The notes: generated by a model from the letters alone, not told the origin. Shown: positions 5,149 to 13,502, numbered from the stretch's first letter. The stretch is DNA of 21,934 nucleotides from Alphaproteobacteria bacterium UBA2903 (GCA_002349565.1 DEDN01000004.1:89509-111442); one strand, 5' to 3'. Numbers and translations: made by a program.

Positions 5149-6921
5149 ATGGAAACGGCGGTTTTAGGTGTTGAAAACTCTTTGACCGACAGACGCTGGG
5201 TGGCGAACGACGCCGATCCCGACGCGGTGGCGGCGATTGTGCGCACGGGCGCGGTGAATGAAGTGGTCGCGCGGCTGCTGGCGGGGCGCGGGGTGCTGCC
5301 CGAAAACGTGGCTTTTTATCTAACGCCCAGTTTTAAGAACAACCTGCCCGATCCGCTGATTTTAAGGGGCGCGGACAAAGCGTCCGAACGCATTGTTCAA
5401 GCCGTGAAAAACGGTGAAAAAATCGGCATTTTCGGCGATTATGACGTGGACGGGGCAACGTCGACGTCTTTGATGCTGCGCTTTTTGAAAGCGGTCGGCT
5501 GCGCGGATGTCGTTCCGCGGATTCCCGAACGCGAAGAGGGCTACGGTCCGACCCCCGAAGCGATGCGCGATTTTATCGCCGACGGGGTGAAGCTGATTAT
5601 CACGGTTGACTGCGGCACATCGGCTTTCGAGGCTTTGGACGCCGCCAAAGGAACGGATGTGGTTGTCATCGACCATCACGAACCCGACGTTGTTCTGCCC
5701 CACGTGTGCGCCGTGGTGAACCCCAAGCGGCTGGACGAGCCGCTGGACAATCCGTGCCGTCACATGGCGGCGGTGGGCGTCGTGTTCATGGTGCTGATTG
5801 CGGTGAACCGCCTGTTGCGCGAACAGGGGTGGTACACGCCCGACCGTCCCGAACCCGATTTGCGGCAATGGCTGGATTTGGTGGCTTTGGGGACGGTGTG
5901 CGATGTGGTGCGCCTGCGCGGGCTGAACCGCTTGTTTGTCAAGGCGGGCTTGTCCTGCATGGCGCGGGGCGGGAACAAAGGGCTTGCCGTTTTGCGCGAA
6001 GTGTCCAAAGTCAAAGACGCGCCGACGGCGTTTCATCTGGGGTATTTGATGGGACCGCGGCTGAACGCGTGCGGGCGCATCGGCAAAGCGGGACTGGGCA
6101 TGAAGCTGCTGTGCGCCAAGGACGAGGCGGAAGCCCGCGAAATCGCCGCGAAACTGGACGAACTGAACACGCTTCGCCGCCAGATATGCGAAGAAATTTA
6201 CAAGCAAGCCATCGGACAGGTCGAATCCGCGGCCGAACCGCAGGAGGTCATTTTTGCTTACGGCAAGGACTGGCATGCGGGCGTTATCGGCATTATCGCG
6301 GGGCGGCTGAAGGAACGCTACAACATCCCCGCTTTGGTGATGAGCGGCGCGGACGCGCAAATTCACGGGTCGGGACGTTCGGTTGCGGGCTATGATTTGG
6401 GTGCGGCGATTTTGGCGGCAAAGGAAAAGGGCGTTTTGACGGCGGGCGGCGGTCACACTTTGGCGGCTGGATTTTCGCTGATGCCCGAAAAGCTGGACGA
6501 ATTCAAGGCGTTCATCCTGGATTATTTCGCGACGCACAAAACGGTGGACAAGCCCGCGAACGACTACGTTATCGATTCCGTCGTGGACATCGGCGCGGTG
6601 TCGTGGGATTTGGTGCAGACCGTTTCGGGCATGGAACCGTTCGGCGAGGGCAACCCCGAACCGCGTTTTGCGGTGGCGGATGTGGCGGTTGCGTCGGCTT
6701 TTCCCGTCGGAAGCGGACATGTGTCCTGCACGTTCGTCGGGCGCAACGGGCGCACCAGACTGCGCGCGATTGCGTTCAACGCGGCGGATTCCGAACTGGG
6801 CATTTCTTTGCTGAATCACAAAGGCGCTTTGTTCCACGTCGCGGGTTATCTGCGTCCCGACACTTACCGCGGCGAGGGCAACGTTCAGCTGATTATCGAA
6901 GATTTGGCGCGGGCAAGCTAA
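5149..6921 (+). CDS. recJ: Single-stranded-DNA-specific exonuclease RecJ
   Basis: A 590-residue 5'-3' single-strand DNA exonuclease of the DHH superfamily, used in recombination and mismatch/base-excision repair. DHH domain motifs: GDYDVDG (96-102), DCG (154-156) and DHH (175-177). The DHHA1 part shows 'NACGRIG' (306-312), 'WHAGVIGIIAGRL' (375-387), 'GSGRS' (407-411) and 'GGGHTLAAGF' (433-442). A C-terminal OB-like region begins around 'MEPFGEGNPEPRF' (495-507). Length matches the family. The ATG follows the hom stop with no gap. The 3' end overlaps the convergent minus-strand gene by 4 bases with no terminator hairpin between them. Confidence 0.97.
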   Translation: METAVLGVENSLTDRRWVANDADPDAVAAIVRTGAVNEVVARLLAGRGVLPENVAFYLTPSFKNNLPDPLILRGADKASERIVQAVKNGEKIGIFGDYDVDGATSTSLMLRFLKAVGCADVVPRIPEREEGYGPTPEAMRDFIADGVKLIITVDCGTSAFEALDAAKGTDVVVIDHHEPDVVLPHVCAVVNPKRLDEPLDNPCRHMAAVGVVFMVLIAVNRLLREQGWYTPDRPEPDLRQWLDLVALGTVCDVVRLRGLNRLFVKAGLSCMARGGNKGLAVLREVSKVKDAPTAFHLGYLMGPRLNACGRIGKAGLGMKLLCAKDEAEAREIAAKLDELNTLRRQICEEIYKQAIGQVESAAEPQEVIFAYGKDWHAGVIGIIAGRLKERYNIPALVMSGADAQIHGSGRSVAGYDLGAAILAAKEKGVLTAGGGHTLAAGFSLMPEKLDEFKAFILDYFATHKTVDKPANDYVIDSVVDIGAVSWDLVQTVSGMEPFGEGNPEPRFAVADVAVASAFPVGSGHVSCTFVGRNGRTRLRAIAFNAADSELGISLLNHKGALFHVAGYLRPDTYRGEGNVQLIIEDLARAS

Positions 6922-8021
6922 TCAATCGGAATGATTTTTTCGTAAATTTTGTGGTTGTCCAACCCCTGCAAAACAACGCCGTCGAATCCCAAATCCATAA
7001 TGCTGCGGAAATAGATTCCGATAATGCGCTTCCATTCGGGATTCCAGTAATCGACGACGATTCCCGCGGGGTTTGTTTCGGATACGAATCTCAGCCACTT
7101 CGGCGACCGCAGTTTCCACGTCGTTTCCCAATAAGGGCGGGTGTCCTGCGCTTCGGCGATGTTCAAAACGGCGTAAACCAAGCGGCGCGTGCCGATTTGC
7201 TTGAACTGCAGCGCGCGCACGTCTTCGCGCGACAGGGCGCGGTTGAAATTGAAAAACGGATCGACAATCAGCAAATCGAAATTCGTTTTGGCAAGCGCGT
7301 TCAGCATCAAATCCTTGTCCGCGAATTTGCGCGTGTCGGTCAAAATCAGCATGTTTTTGACGTTTGCCAGGGATTCGACGCTTTTGTTGTTTTCGTTAAA
7401 CACCGTCGGGTCGAGCGTATCGAATTTTCCCGTAAACTTCACATCGGCAAAGGCGGGGATTCCTTTGGCGGACAAGGTTCGCAAAGCGTTGTTTTTCTGT
7501 TTTTCCGTCGCGCAATGTTCGATGCCGACGACTTTCAGTCCGAATTCGTCAATCAGCTTTTGTGCGGATTTCGACGGTTTGCCTTTGGCTTTGCCGCACA
7601 GCCGGTCGGTCAGAACGATGCCCGCGGCGGATTGAATGAAGCGGCGGTTCGGCGTACCCGCCTTTATCGGATGTTCGGGGGAAAACAGTTTCAGCAAAAA
7701 AAGTTCGTCGTCGTTCGCCGCCCCCGCCATTTCGGCGCGGTGCAAATCAACCAGATCGTTTTCCCAAACGCCGCGCGTCAGCAAATCCAGTCCGCCGTCC
7801 AGCAGAATTTGAAAATCGCCGTCGCGCGCTTTAACGAAGTCGCCGAACGCCAAAACGATGTCGCGCATCAGTTCGCGGTAGTTCGGAATGTACGCGCCCG
7901 CGATTTTGGCGCGTTCGGTTTCGGGGTCGAAGTTTTCGGGTAATGCCGTTTCCTGCGCTTTTGCGGGCGCGGCAAGGGCGGCGCAAAAAAACAGGGCGGA
8001 AAACAGAAAACTTTTGACCAT
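6918..8021 (-). CDS. Secreted GH114-like (TM1410-type) putative glycoside hydrolase
   Basis: A 367-residue exported protein. The signal peptide (about 1-22, MVKSFLFSALFFCAALAAPAKA) probably ends at AKA|Q. The C-terminal half (about 245-367) resembles the TIM-barrel family GH114/TM1410, some members of which cleave alpha-1,4-polygalactosamine: 'FDLLIVDPFF', 'RRLVYAVLNIAEAQDTRPYW' with acidic E290 and D293, 'IVVDYWNPEWKRII' with D324, and 'IMDLGFDGVVLQGLDNH' where many relatives have DGVxLD, so one acidic position appears to be Gln352. Residues 45-240 are less familiar and could hold the first half of a circularly completed barrel. Substrate unknown; an extracellular or periplasmic amino-sugar polymer is a guess. 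Weak ribosome binding site. Divergent from the ELM1-family gene, with which it shares a 73-base promoter region. Confidence 0.6.
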   Translation of the reverse strand: MVKSFLFSALFFCAALAAPAKAQETALPENFDPETERAKIAGAYIPNYRELMRDIVLAFGDFVKARDGDFQILLDGGLDLLTRGVWENDLVDLHRAEMAGAANDDELFLLKLFSPEHPIKAGTPNRRFIQSAAGIVLTDRLCGKAKGKPSKSAQKLIDEFGLKVVGIEHCATEKQKNNALRTLSAKGIPAFADVKFTGKFDTLDPTVFNENNKSVESLANVKNMLILTDTRKFADKDLMLNALAKTNFDLLIVDPFFNFNRALSREDVRALQFKQIGTRRLVYAVLNIAEAQDTRPYWETTWKLRSPKWLRFVSETNPAGIVVDYWNPEWKRIIGIYFRSIMDLGFDGVVLQGLDNHKIYEKIIPID

Positions 8022-8031
8022 AGCTGATGAC

Positions 8032-8063
8032 TTTCGGAATAATTTTGAGTATTCTATCCGAAA
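8032..8063. promoter_or_regulatory. Inverted repeat TTTCGGA...TCCGAAA in the divergent promoter region
   Basis: TTTCGGA (8032-8038) and TCCGAAA (8057-8063) are perfect inverted arms 18 bases apart; GAATA (8037-8041) and TATTC (8050-8054) form inner arms. The repeat overlaps the -10 of the minus-strand promoter and the -35 of the plus-strand one, where a shared operator would act. Confidence 0.4.
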
Positions 8064-8074
8064 TTCATTTTGAT
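8045..8074 (+). promoter_or_regulatory. Weak candidate promoter for the ELM1-yej-fliN operon
   Basis: TTGAGT (8045-8050) and TTTGAT (8069-8074) are 18 bases apart, each 4 of 6 to consensus. It is the best plus-strand match in the intergenic space. The start would fall near 8081, leaving a very short leader with AAAGG before the ATG at 8095. Confidence 0.3.
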
Positions 8075-8079
8075 TTCAT
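8051..8079 (-). promoter_or_regulatory. Candidate promoter for the GH114-like gene
   Basis: On the minus strand ATGAAA (complement of 8074-8079) is followed after 17 bases by TAGAAT (complement of 8051-8056, 5 of 6). Transcription would begin near 8044, about 23 bases before the start codon. Confidence 0.45.
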
Positions 8080-8094
8080 TAACGAAAGGCGAAA

Positions 8095-9063
8095 ATGTCC
8101 GATAAAACGATTTGGGTACTGGCGGACGACCGCGCGGGAAACAACAGTCAATCGCTGGGCGTGGCGGAGGCTTTGGGCTTTGAAACGGAAATCAAACAAA
8201 TCCGCTATACGAAGTGGGTCAAGCTGCCGAACTGTTTGCGCGGGGCGTTGACAATCGGCATTGACCAAGCGTCCGCCGAACGGCTGAAACCGCCGTTTCC
8301 CGACTTTGCCATAGCGGCGGGCAGACGCGCCGCCCCCGTTTTGCGGTGGCTGAAAAAACAGTCGGGCGGCAAAACGAAGATCATCCAAATCATGTTTGCG
8401 GGGAATGTCGGAATAAAGGATTTCGATTTGATTGTCCTGCCCGAACACGACGGATGCAAACTGATTCGTCCGAACATTCTGCGCGTTGTCGGCGCGCCGC
8501 ACAGAATCACGCCCGAACGGCTGAAAAGCGAACGCGAAAAATGGGCGGATGCGTTTAAGGATTTGCCCGTTCCTAAAATCGCGCTGATTGTCGGCGGCGC
8601 GACGAAAGACAAGCCGTTCACGCCTGCCATGGCGCAAGATCTGGCGGACAAGGCGATTGCTTTTTCAAAAACGGTCAACGGCGGGTCGTTTTTGGTAACG
8701 ACTTCGCGGCGCACGGGGGCGGAGCAGGAAAAAATCCTGCGCGACACGCTGCCCGATCCGAAATACTTTTACGGTTGGGGCAATACGCAAGCCGAAAATC
8801 CGTACTTCGGATTTCTGGCGTGCGCGGACTACATTCTGGTTACGGGCGATTCCGTTTCCATGTGTTCCGAAGCCTGCGCTGCCAAAGCGCCCGTCTTTAT
8901 TTATGCGCCGCAGGGCGGAGTCGGGAAAAAACACGCGTTGCTGCATCAACAGCTGTATAACGGGGGATATGCCCAGCCGCTGAACGGTGATATGAACATC
9001 AAAGAACATAAACCCTTGAACGCCGCGCAGGTTGTGGCTGATGAAATCAAACGGAGGTTTTGA
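8095..9063 (+). CDS. ELM1-family (mitochondrial fission ELM1-like, DUF1022) protein
   Basis: A 322-residue cytoplasmic protein of the ELM1 family, widespread in Alphaproteobacteria and named after a plant mitochondrial fission factor. Its fold is thought to be related to GT-B glycosyltransferases. Visible family features: N-terminal 'IWVLADDRAGNNSQSLGVAEALG' region (6-28), 'GRRAAPVLRWL' (76-86), 'DLIVLPEHD' (111-119), 'GAPHRITPERL' (133-143), 'IALIVGGATKDKPF' (162-175), 'TTSRRTGAE' (202-210), and a donor-site-like 'VTGDSVSMCSEACAAKAPVFIY' (249-270). Donor and acceptor are unknown. It opens a tightly packed operon; its TGA abuts the next ATG. AAAGG precedes the ATG. A role in envelope polysaccharide or lipid glycosylation is an inference from the fold only. 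Confidence 0.75.
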   Translation: MSDKTIWVLADDRAGNNSQSLGVAEALGFETEIKQIRYTKWVKLPNCLRGALTIGIDQASAERLKPPFPDFAIAAGRRAAPVLRWLKKQSGGKTKIIQIMFAGNVGIKDFDLIVLPEHDGCKLIRPNILRVVGAPHRITPERLKSEREKWADAFKDLPVPKIALIVGGATKDKPFTPAMAQDLADKAIAFSKTVNGGSFLVTTSRRTGAEQEKILRDTLPDPKYFYGWGNTQAENPYFGFLACADYILVTGDSVSMCSEACAAKAPVFIYAPQGGVGKKHALLHQQLYNGGYAQPLNGDMNIKEHKPLNAAQVVADEIKRRF

Positions 9064-9825
9064 ATGGTTGCTTTTTCTGCCGATTTGGATTGTTTGTTTA
9101 CCGAACGTCCGTTTTTGGAACGCTTTAAAGCCGCGTATGACGCGGGCTTTGCGGCGGCGGAATTTACGCTTGACCCGAAAATCCCGCTGGGCGAACTGGG
9201 CGACGCGTGCGCGTACAACGGCTTGAAAACCGCTGTTTTGACCATGCCCGCCGAACAGTCGGAATTGGCGTTCAATCCGAAAACAAAAAAGGATTTTCTG
9301 GCGCATTTCGACCGTTTGCTGGACGTGGCGGACTTTATCGAATGTAAAAAAGTGTACGTCAAAGGCATGACTTTGACCGAAGAAAACTTCGATACCGCCC
9401 GCGACGCGTTTGTGTCCGCTCTGCACGCCGCGGGGGCGAAAGCCAAAGCTCAAAAAGTGCGGATTTTAATCGGCTTTGAAAACGCGACGGAAAACGAGAG
9501 CTTTTATCCCGCTTCGACCTTGGAAGTTCTGCAGATTTTGGACGAACTGGACGACGACAAGGCGTTCGCGTATCTGTTTGATGTTTATCACGCTCAAACG
9601 ACCGAAGGCGGGATTTCCAACACGCTGGAATCGCTGATGCCGCTGATCGGGCATATCCGCGTTGCGGGCGCGCCGTTGCATGACGAACCCGACAACGGCG
9701 AACTGAATTACGACTATCTGTTTTCGCTGATTGAAACGCACGCCTATGCGGGCAAAATCGGGTGCAGCTACACGCCGCGCCTGACGACCGAAACAGGGCT
9801 GAAATGGATGAAAAAATATGTATGA
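9064..9825 (+). CDS. Hydroxypyruvate isomerase-like TIM-barrel protein lacking two expected metal ligands
   Basis: A 253-residue protein with clear similarity to Hyi/YgbM-type hydroxypyruvate isomerases of the xylose-isomerase-like barrel family: 'FSADLDCLFTERPFLERF' (4-21), 'IGFENAT' (136-142), 'LFDVYHAQ' (171-178), 'GHIRVAGAPLHDEPDNGELNYDYLF' (196-220) and 'GKIGCSYTP' (230-238). In the enzymes I recall, metal is held by Glu, Asp, Gln and Glu in FEN, FDVYH, HIQIA and GCEY. Here Glu139 and Asp173 are kept, but the Gln is Arg199 and the last Glu is Ser235. Normal isomerase activity is therefore doubtful; it may be a binding protein or act on another substrate. Ribosome binding site GGAGG within the upstream gene. 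Overlaps the HisN-like gene by 8 bases. No glycolate or tartronate pathway gene is nearby. Confidence 0.8.
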   Translation: MVAFSADLDCLFTERPFLERFKAAYDAGFAAAEFTLDPKIPLGELGDACAYNGLKTAVLTMPAEQSELAFNPKTKKDFLAHFDRLLDVADFIECKKVYVKGMTLTEENFDTARDAFVSALHAAGAKAKAQKVRILIGFENATENESFYPASTLEVLQILDELDDDKAFAYLFDVYHAQTTEGGISNTLESLMPLIGHIRVAGAPLHDEPDNGELNYDYLFSLIETHAYAGKIGCSYTPRLTTETGLKWMKKYV

Positions 9826-10591
9826 CGCGTATTTGGGCTTTGCCGAAGAACTGGCGGACGCGTCGGGCGCGGAGGTGCTGAAGTACTTTCGCCGCCCGCT
9901 GACGGTAGAGGAAAAAGGCGACACGTCGCCCGTTACAATCGCCGATCGCCAAAGCGAAAAAGTAATGCGGGATTTAATCGAAAAGCGGTTTCCTTCTCAC
10001 GGCATTGTGGGCGAAGAATTCGGCATTATCAACGAAAACGCGGAATTCGTTTGGGTGCTTGACCCGATTGACGGGACGAAATCCTTTATCACGGGCAGCC
10101 CGCTGTTCGGGACTTTGATTGCTTTGCTGCACAACGGCGAACCCGTTGTCGGCGTTATCAATCAGCCGTATATCCGCGAACGCTGGACGGGGGCGAAAGG
10201 CGAAGCCAGCCGCTTTAACGGGCGCGGGATTCATACGCGCAAATGCGACGGTTTGGAAAAAAGCGCGGTGTTTTCGACGGGCGGGCGGCTGATGTTTAAA
10301 AATCCCGACGATTACAGACGCTTTGAAAATTTGGCCAAGCCCGCCGCCGTAACGCGGTTCAGCGCGGATTGCTACGCTTACGGGCTGTTGGCGATGGGGT
10401 GCATCGACGCGGTGTGCGAAGCGGGCATGAAGCTGTACGATTACGCGGCTTTGATTCCCGTCGTGACGGGTGCTGGCGGCGTGATGACCGATTGGAACGG
10501 CAAAGCTTTGGATGTCCGTTCGGACGGGCATGTGTTGGCTTTGGGCGACGCGGGATTGCTGGATTCTGCGTTGAAAGCGCTGAATTCATGA
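9818..10591 (+). CDS. hisN: Histidinol-phosphatase, inositol monophosphatase family
   Basis: A 257-residue Mg-dependent phosphatase of the inositol monophosphatase fold. Metal-site motifs: 'GEEFG' (65-69), 'DPIDGTKSF' (82-90) and D208 in 'MKLYDYAALIPVVTGAGG' (204-221). The last motif, with LYDYAALIPV instead of WDxAAGxxI, is the form I associate with HisN-type histidinol-phosphate phosphatases, which perform the penultimate step of histidine synthesis. No other his gene is present, and the neighbours are a sugar-isomerase-like protein and a peptide importer. Another sugar-phosphate substrate therefore remains possible. It overlaps the upstream gene by 8 bases and the yejA-like gene by ATGA. 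Confidence 0.82.
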   Translation: MYDAYLGFAEELADASGAEVLKYFRRPLTVEEKGDTSPVTIADRQSEKVMRDLIEKRFPSHGIVGEEFGIINENAEFVWVLDPIDGTKSFITGSPLFGTLIALLHNGEPVVGVINQPYIRERWTGAKGEASRFNGRGIHTRKCDGLEKSAVFSTGGRLMFKNPDDYRRFENLAKPAAVTRFSADCYAYGLLAMGCIDAVCEAGMKLYDYAALIPVVTGAGGVMTDWNGKALDVRSDGHVLALGDAGLLDSALKALNS

Positions 10592-12444
10592 AAGCCGTTC
10601 TGCTGTGCCTGCTGCTGCTTTTTTCGTCGTCGGCGAACGCCGAGCCCGCGAACGGGATAGCCATGCACGGTCAGCCGAAATACGGTAAAAACTTTAAAAA
10701 TTTCGCTTATGTCAATCCCGACGCGCCCAAAGGCGGTGTTTTGAAAATGGCGGCGTCGGGGACGTTCGACACGTTCAATCCTTTTGTGATAAAAGGAACG
10801 CCCGCCGCCGGAATTTCGCTGATTTACGACACGCTGACGGTCGAAAGTGCGGACGAACCGTTTTCGGAATACGGATTGGTTGCCCGAACAATCGAAATGC
10901 CCAAAGACAGGACTTGGGTCGCTTTTACCCTGAATCCGAAAGCAAAATTTTCGGACGGCACTCCCGTAACGGCGGAGGACGTCGTGTTTTCGTTCAACGT
11001 TTTGCGCGAACAGGGATTGCCGATGTTCCGCTATTACTACGGCAATGTCGCCACGGCCGAAGCGCAGGAGGGCGGACGCGTTTTGTTTACGTTCAAAGAA
11101 GGCGACAACCGCGAATTGCCGCTGATTTTGGGTCAAATGCCAGTTCTGCCCGCACATTTTTGGAAAGGGAAAGACTTTTCGGCGACGACGCTGGAAATTC
11201 CCGTCGGCAGCGGACCTTACCGCGTCAAATCGTTTGAACAGGGACGGTTCGTCGTTTACGAACGCAATCCCGACTGGTGGGGGGCGGATTTGGCGGTGTC
11301 CAAAGGATTCTACAACTTTGACGAAATCCGTTACGACTATTACCGCGACGCGACGGTGGCGGTCGAAGCGTTAAAAGCGGGCGCGTACGATTTGCGCATT
11401 GAAAACGAAGCCAAAAAATGGCTGACCGCGTACACGGATTTGGGCGAAAAGCAGGGCTTTGCGAAAAAAGAGTTCTTTCACGGGCTTCCGTCTGGAATGC
11501 AGGGCTTTGTGTTCAACACGCGCCGCCCGCTGTTTTCCGACGTGCGTGTGCGCGAAGCGATAGCTTTGATGTTCGATTTCGAATGGTCGAACAAAAATCT
11601 GTTTTCGGGACAGTATTTGCGCACGAAAAGCTATTTCGACAATTCCGAGCTGGCGGCAAAAGGCAAACCGTCCAAGGACGAGCTGGCTTTGCTTAATCCG
11701 TTCAAGGATTCTTTGCCGCCCGAAGTGTTCACGACGCCGTTTGATTTGCCGAAAACGAATGCGTCTGGATTTTTGCGTCCGCAAATGCGCCGCGCGTTTT
11801 CTTTGCTGGAACAGGCGGGCTGGACGGTGCAAAACGGCGTGTTGAAAAACGCGGAAGGACAGCCGTTCGCTTTCGAGATTTTGCTGGATACCGCGTCGGC
11901 GGGCGCGTGGGAGAGAATTACCCTGCCTTATGTCAAAAACCTGCAAAAACTGGGCGTCAAAGCGACCGTGCGCGCCGTCGATGTGACGCAGTACAACAAT
12001 CGGTTGGCGCACTTTGATTATGATATGATTGTTTCGGTGTGGGGGCAATCGACTTCGCCCGGAAACGAACAGCGGTATTTTTGGGGAACGGCAGCGGCGG
12101 ATTCCGCGGGGTCGCGCAACTATGCGGGCATAAAAGACGCGGCTGTCGATGCTTTAATCGAAAAAATCATCGAAGCTCCCGACCGTCAAAAGCTGATTGC
12201 GGCGACGCGGGCTTTGGACAGGGTGCTGTTGTGGAATTGGTACGTCGTGCCGCATTGGCATGTTCCCGCGAACAGGCTGGTTTTTTGGGACAAGTTCGGT
12301 TATCCGACCGACCTTTTGACCAAAGGCGTTCAGCTGACGACATGGTGGGCTGACGGCGCAAAGGAAGCGTCCCTTGCCGCCAAGCGTGCGAAAAAGCGGG
12401 AAAAACGTAAGACTGTCTTTGAACAAGTAAGGGAGCTGTTGTGA
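10588..12444 (+). CDS. yejA: YejA-like periplasmic peptide-binding protein
   Basis: A 618-residue family-5 solute-binding protein. The start at 10588 (ATGA overlap with hisN) gives a standard signal peptide, MKAVLLCLLLLFSSSANA|EPANG; longer in-frame starts upstream do not. The mature N-terminus 'GIAMHGQPKYGKNFKNFAYVNPDAPKGG' is characteristic of YejA and relatives. The body shows expected family features such as 'FTLNPKAKFSDGTPVTAEDVVFSFN', 'VYERNPDWWG', 'GFVFNTRRPLFSDVRVREAI' and 'NWYVVPHWH'. It delivers oligopeptides to YejBEF. Known Yej systems import microcin C in E. coli and, in Agrobacterium, a relative imports peptidoglycan peptides. An unusual basic tail (AKRAKKREKRKTVFEQ) follows the conserved part. 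Next gene overlaps by 4 bases. Confidence 0.92.
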   Translation: MKAVLLCLLLLFSSSANAEPANGIAMHGQPKYGKNFKNFAYVNPDAPKGGVLKMAASGTFDTFNPFVIKGTPAAGISLIYDTLTVESADEPFSEYGLVARTIEMPKDRTWVAFTLNPKAKFSDGTPVTAEDVVFSFNVLREQGLPMFRYYYGNVATAEAQEGGRVLFTFKEGDNRELPLILGQMPVLPAHFWKGKDFSATTLEIPVGSGPYRVKSFEQGRFVVYERNPDWWGADLAVSKGFYNFDEIRYDYYRDATVAVEALKAGAYDLRIENEAKKWLTAYTDLGEKQGFAKKEFFHGLPSGMQGFVFNTRRPLFSDVRVREAIALMFDFEWSNKNLFSGQYLRTKSYFDNSELAAKGKPSKDELALLNPFKDSLPPEVFTTPFDLPKTNASGFLRPQMRRAFSLLEQAGWTVQNGVLKNAEGQPFAFEILLDTASAGAWERITLPYVKNLQKLGVKATVRAVDVTQYNNRLAHFDYDMIVSVWGQSTSPGNEQRYFWGTAAADSAGSRNYAGIKDAAVDALIEKIIEAPDRQKLIAATRALDRVLLWNWYVVPHWHVPANRLVFWDKFGYPTDLLTKGVQLTTWWADGAKEASLAAKRAKKREKRKTVFEQVRELL

Positions 12445-13502
12445 CAAAATACATTTTGCGCCGTTTGGCTTTGATTCCCTTGACGCTGTTCGGAATTATG
12501 GCGGTCAATTTTCTGTTTGCCCAGCTTGCCCCCGGCGGACCCGTCGAACATATCGCGGCAAAGCTGCAAAACGACCCGCAATCCGCCAAAATTTCCGCTT
12601 CGGGCGCGGTGTCGTCGAAATACCGCGGAGCGCAGGGGCTTGACCCCGCTTTAATCAAAGAGCTGGAACACCGGTTCGGCTTTGACAAGCCCGCGTTGAC
12701 GCGCTTTGCGCTGATGATGAAAAATTACGCGCTGTTCGATTTCGGGAAAAGCTTTTACCGCGACGCGGACGTTATCGGGCTGATAAAGGAAAAAATGCCT
12801 GTGTCCGTTTCGTTGGGGCTGTGGACGACGCTGATTATTTATCTGGTGTCCATTCCTTTGGGTATTGCCAAAGCCGTGCATGACGGATCGAAATTCGACG
12901 CGGCGACGGGCTGGGCGGTGATTGTCGGGTATGCGATTCCCGCTTTTGTGTTTGCCATGGCGCTGATTGTGCTGTTTTGCGGCGGGCGTTATTTGCATTG
13001 GTTCCCGTTAAGGGGCTTGACGTCCGACAACTGGGACGAGCTTTCGACTGTCGGCAAAATCAAAGATTACTTTTGGCATTTGGCGATGCCTGTCGCATCC
13101 ATGGTGGCGGGCGGATTCGCGGGGCTGACCATGCTGACCAAAAATTCGTTTTTGGAAGAAATTTCCAAGCAGTACGTCCTGACCGCCCGCGCCAAAGGAT
13201 TGGACGAATACAAAATCCTGTACGGGCATGTTTTCCGCAACGCAATGCTGATTGTCATTGCGGGCTTTCCCGCCGTTTTGGTCGGCATGCTGTTTACGGG
13301 GTCGGTGCTGATTGAAGTGATTTTTTCGCTGGACGGCATCGGACTTTTGGGCTTTGAAGCCGTTTTGACGCGCGATTATCCCGTGGTGTTCGGCACGCTG
13401 TATCTGTTCGGACTGATTGGCTTGGTTTTGAATCTGGTGTGCGATTTGACGTACCATTGGGTCGATCCGCGCATTGATTTCGGAGGACGCAACAATGCTT
13501 GA
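12441..13502 (+). CDS. yejB: YejB-like peptide ABC transporter permease
   Basis: A 353-residue inner-membrane permease (BPD_transp_1 type). It starts at a GTG overlapping the yejA stop (GTGA). N-terminal 'YILRRLALIPLTLFGIMAVNFLFAQLAPGGPVE' is typical of YejB, and the long stretch to about residue 115 corresponds to the first periplasmic segment. The EAA loop that docks the ATPase is at about 250-270 (RAKGLDEYKILYGHVFRNAML). The C-terminus ends 'CDLTYHWVDPRIDF', conserved in the DppB/OppB/YejB group. It pairs with YejE to form the channel. The 3' end overlaps yejE by 8 bases. Confidence 0.94.
   Translation: MTKYILRRLALIPLTLFGIMAVNFLFAQLAPGGPVEHIAAKLQNDPQSAKISASGAVSSKYRGAQGLDPALIKELEHRFGFDKPALTRFALMMKNYALFDFGKSFYRDADVIGLIKEKMPVSVSLGLWTTLIIYLVSIPLGIAKAVHDGSKFDAATGWAVIVGYAIPAFVFAMALIVLFCGGRYLHWFPLRGLTSDNWDELSTVGKIKDYFWHLAMPVASMVAGGFAGLTMLTKNSFLEEISKQYVLTARAKGLDEYKILYGHVFRNAMLIVIAGFPAVLVGMLFTGSVLIEVIFSLDGIGLLGFEAVLTRDYPVVFGTLYLFGLIGLVLNLVCDLTYHWVDPRIDFGGRNNA

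Noticed and set aside
5362..6837. A 491-codon minus-strand ORF opposite recJ
   Set aside because: It lies wholly inside recJ, whose motifs are intact, and its product is Arg/His/Gln-rich without domains.
10369..10587. Longer start for the yejA-like gene within hisN
   Set aside because: The extra 73 residues are a shadow of hisN; ATG 10588 gives a proper signal peptide and a standard ATGA coupling.
9818..10591. Calling the phosphatase CysQ or SuhB
   Set aside because: The MKLYDYAALIPVVTGAGG motif fits HisN-type members better than the WDxAAG form of SuhB/CysQ, although the substrate stays unproven.
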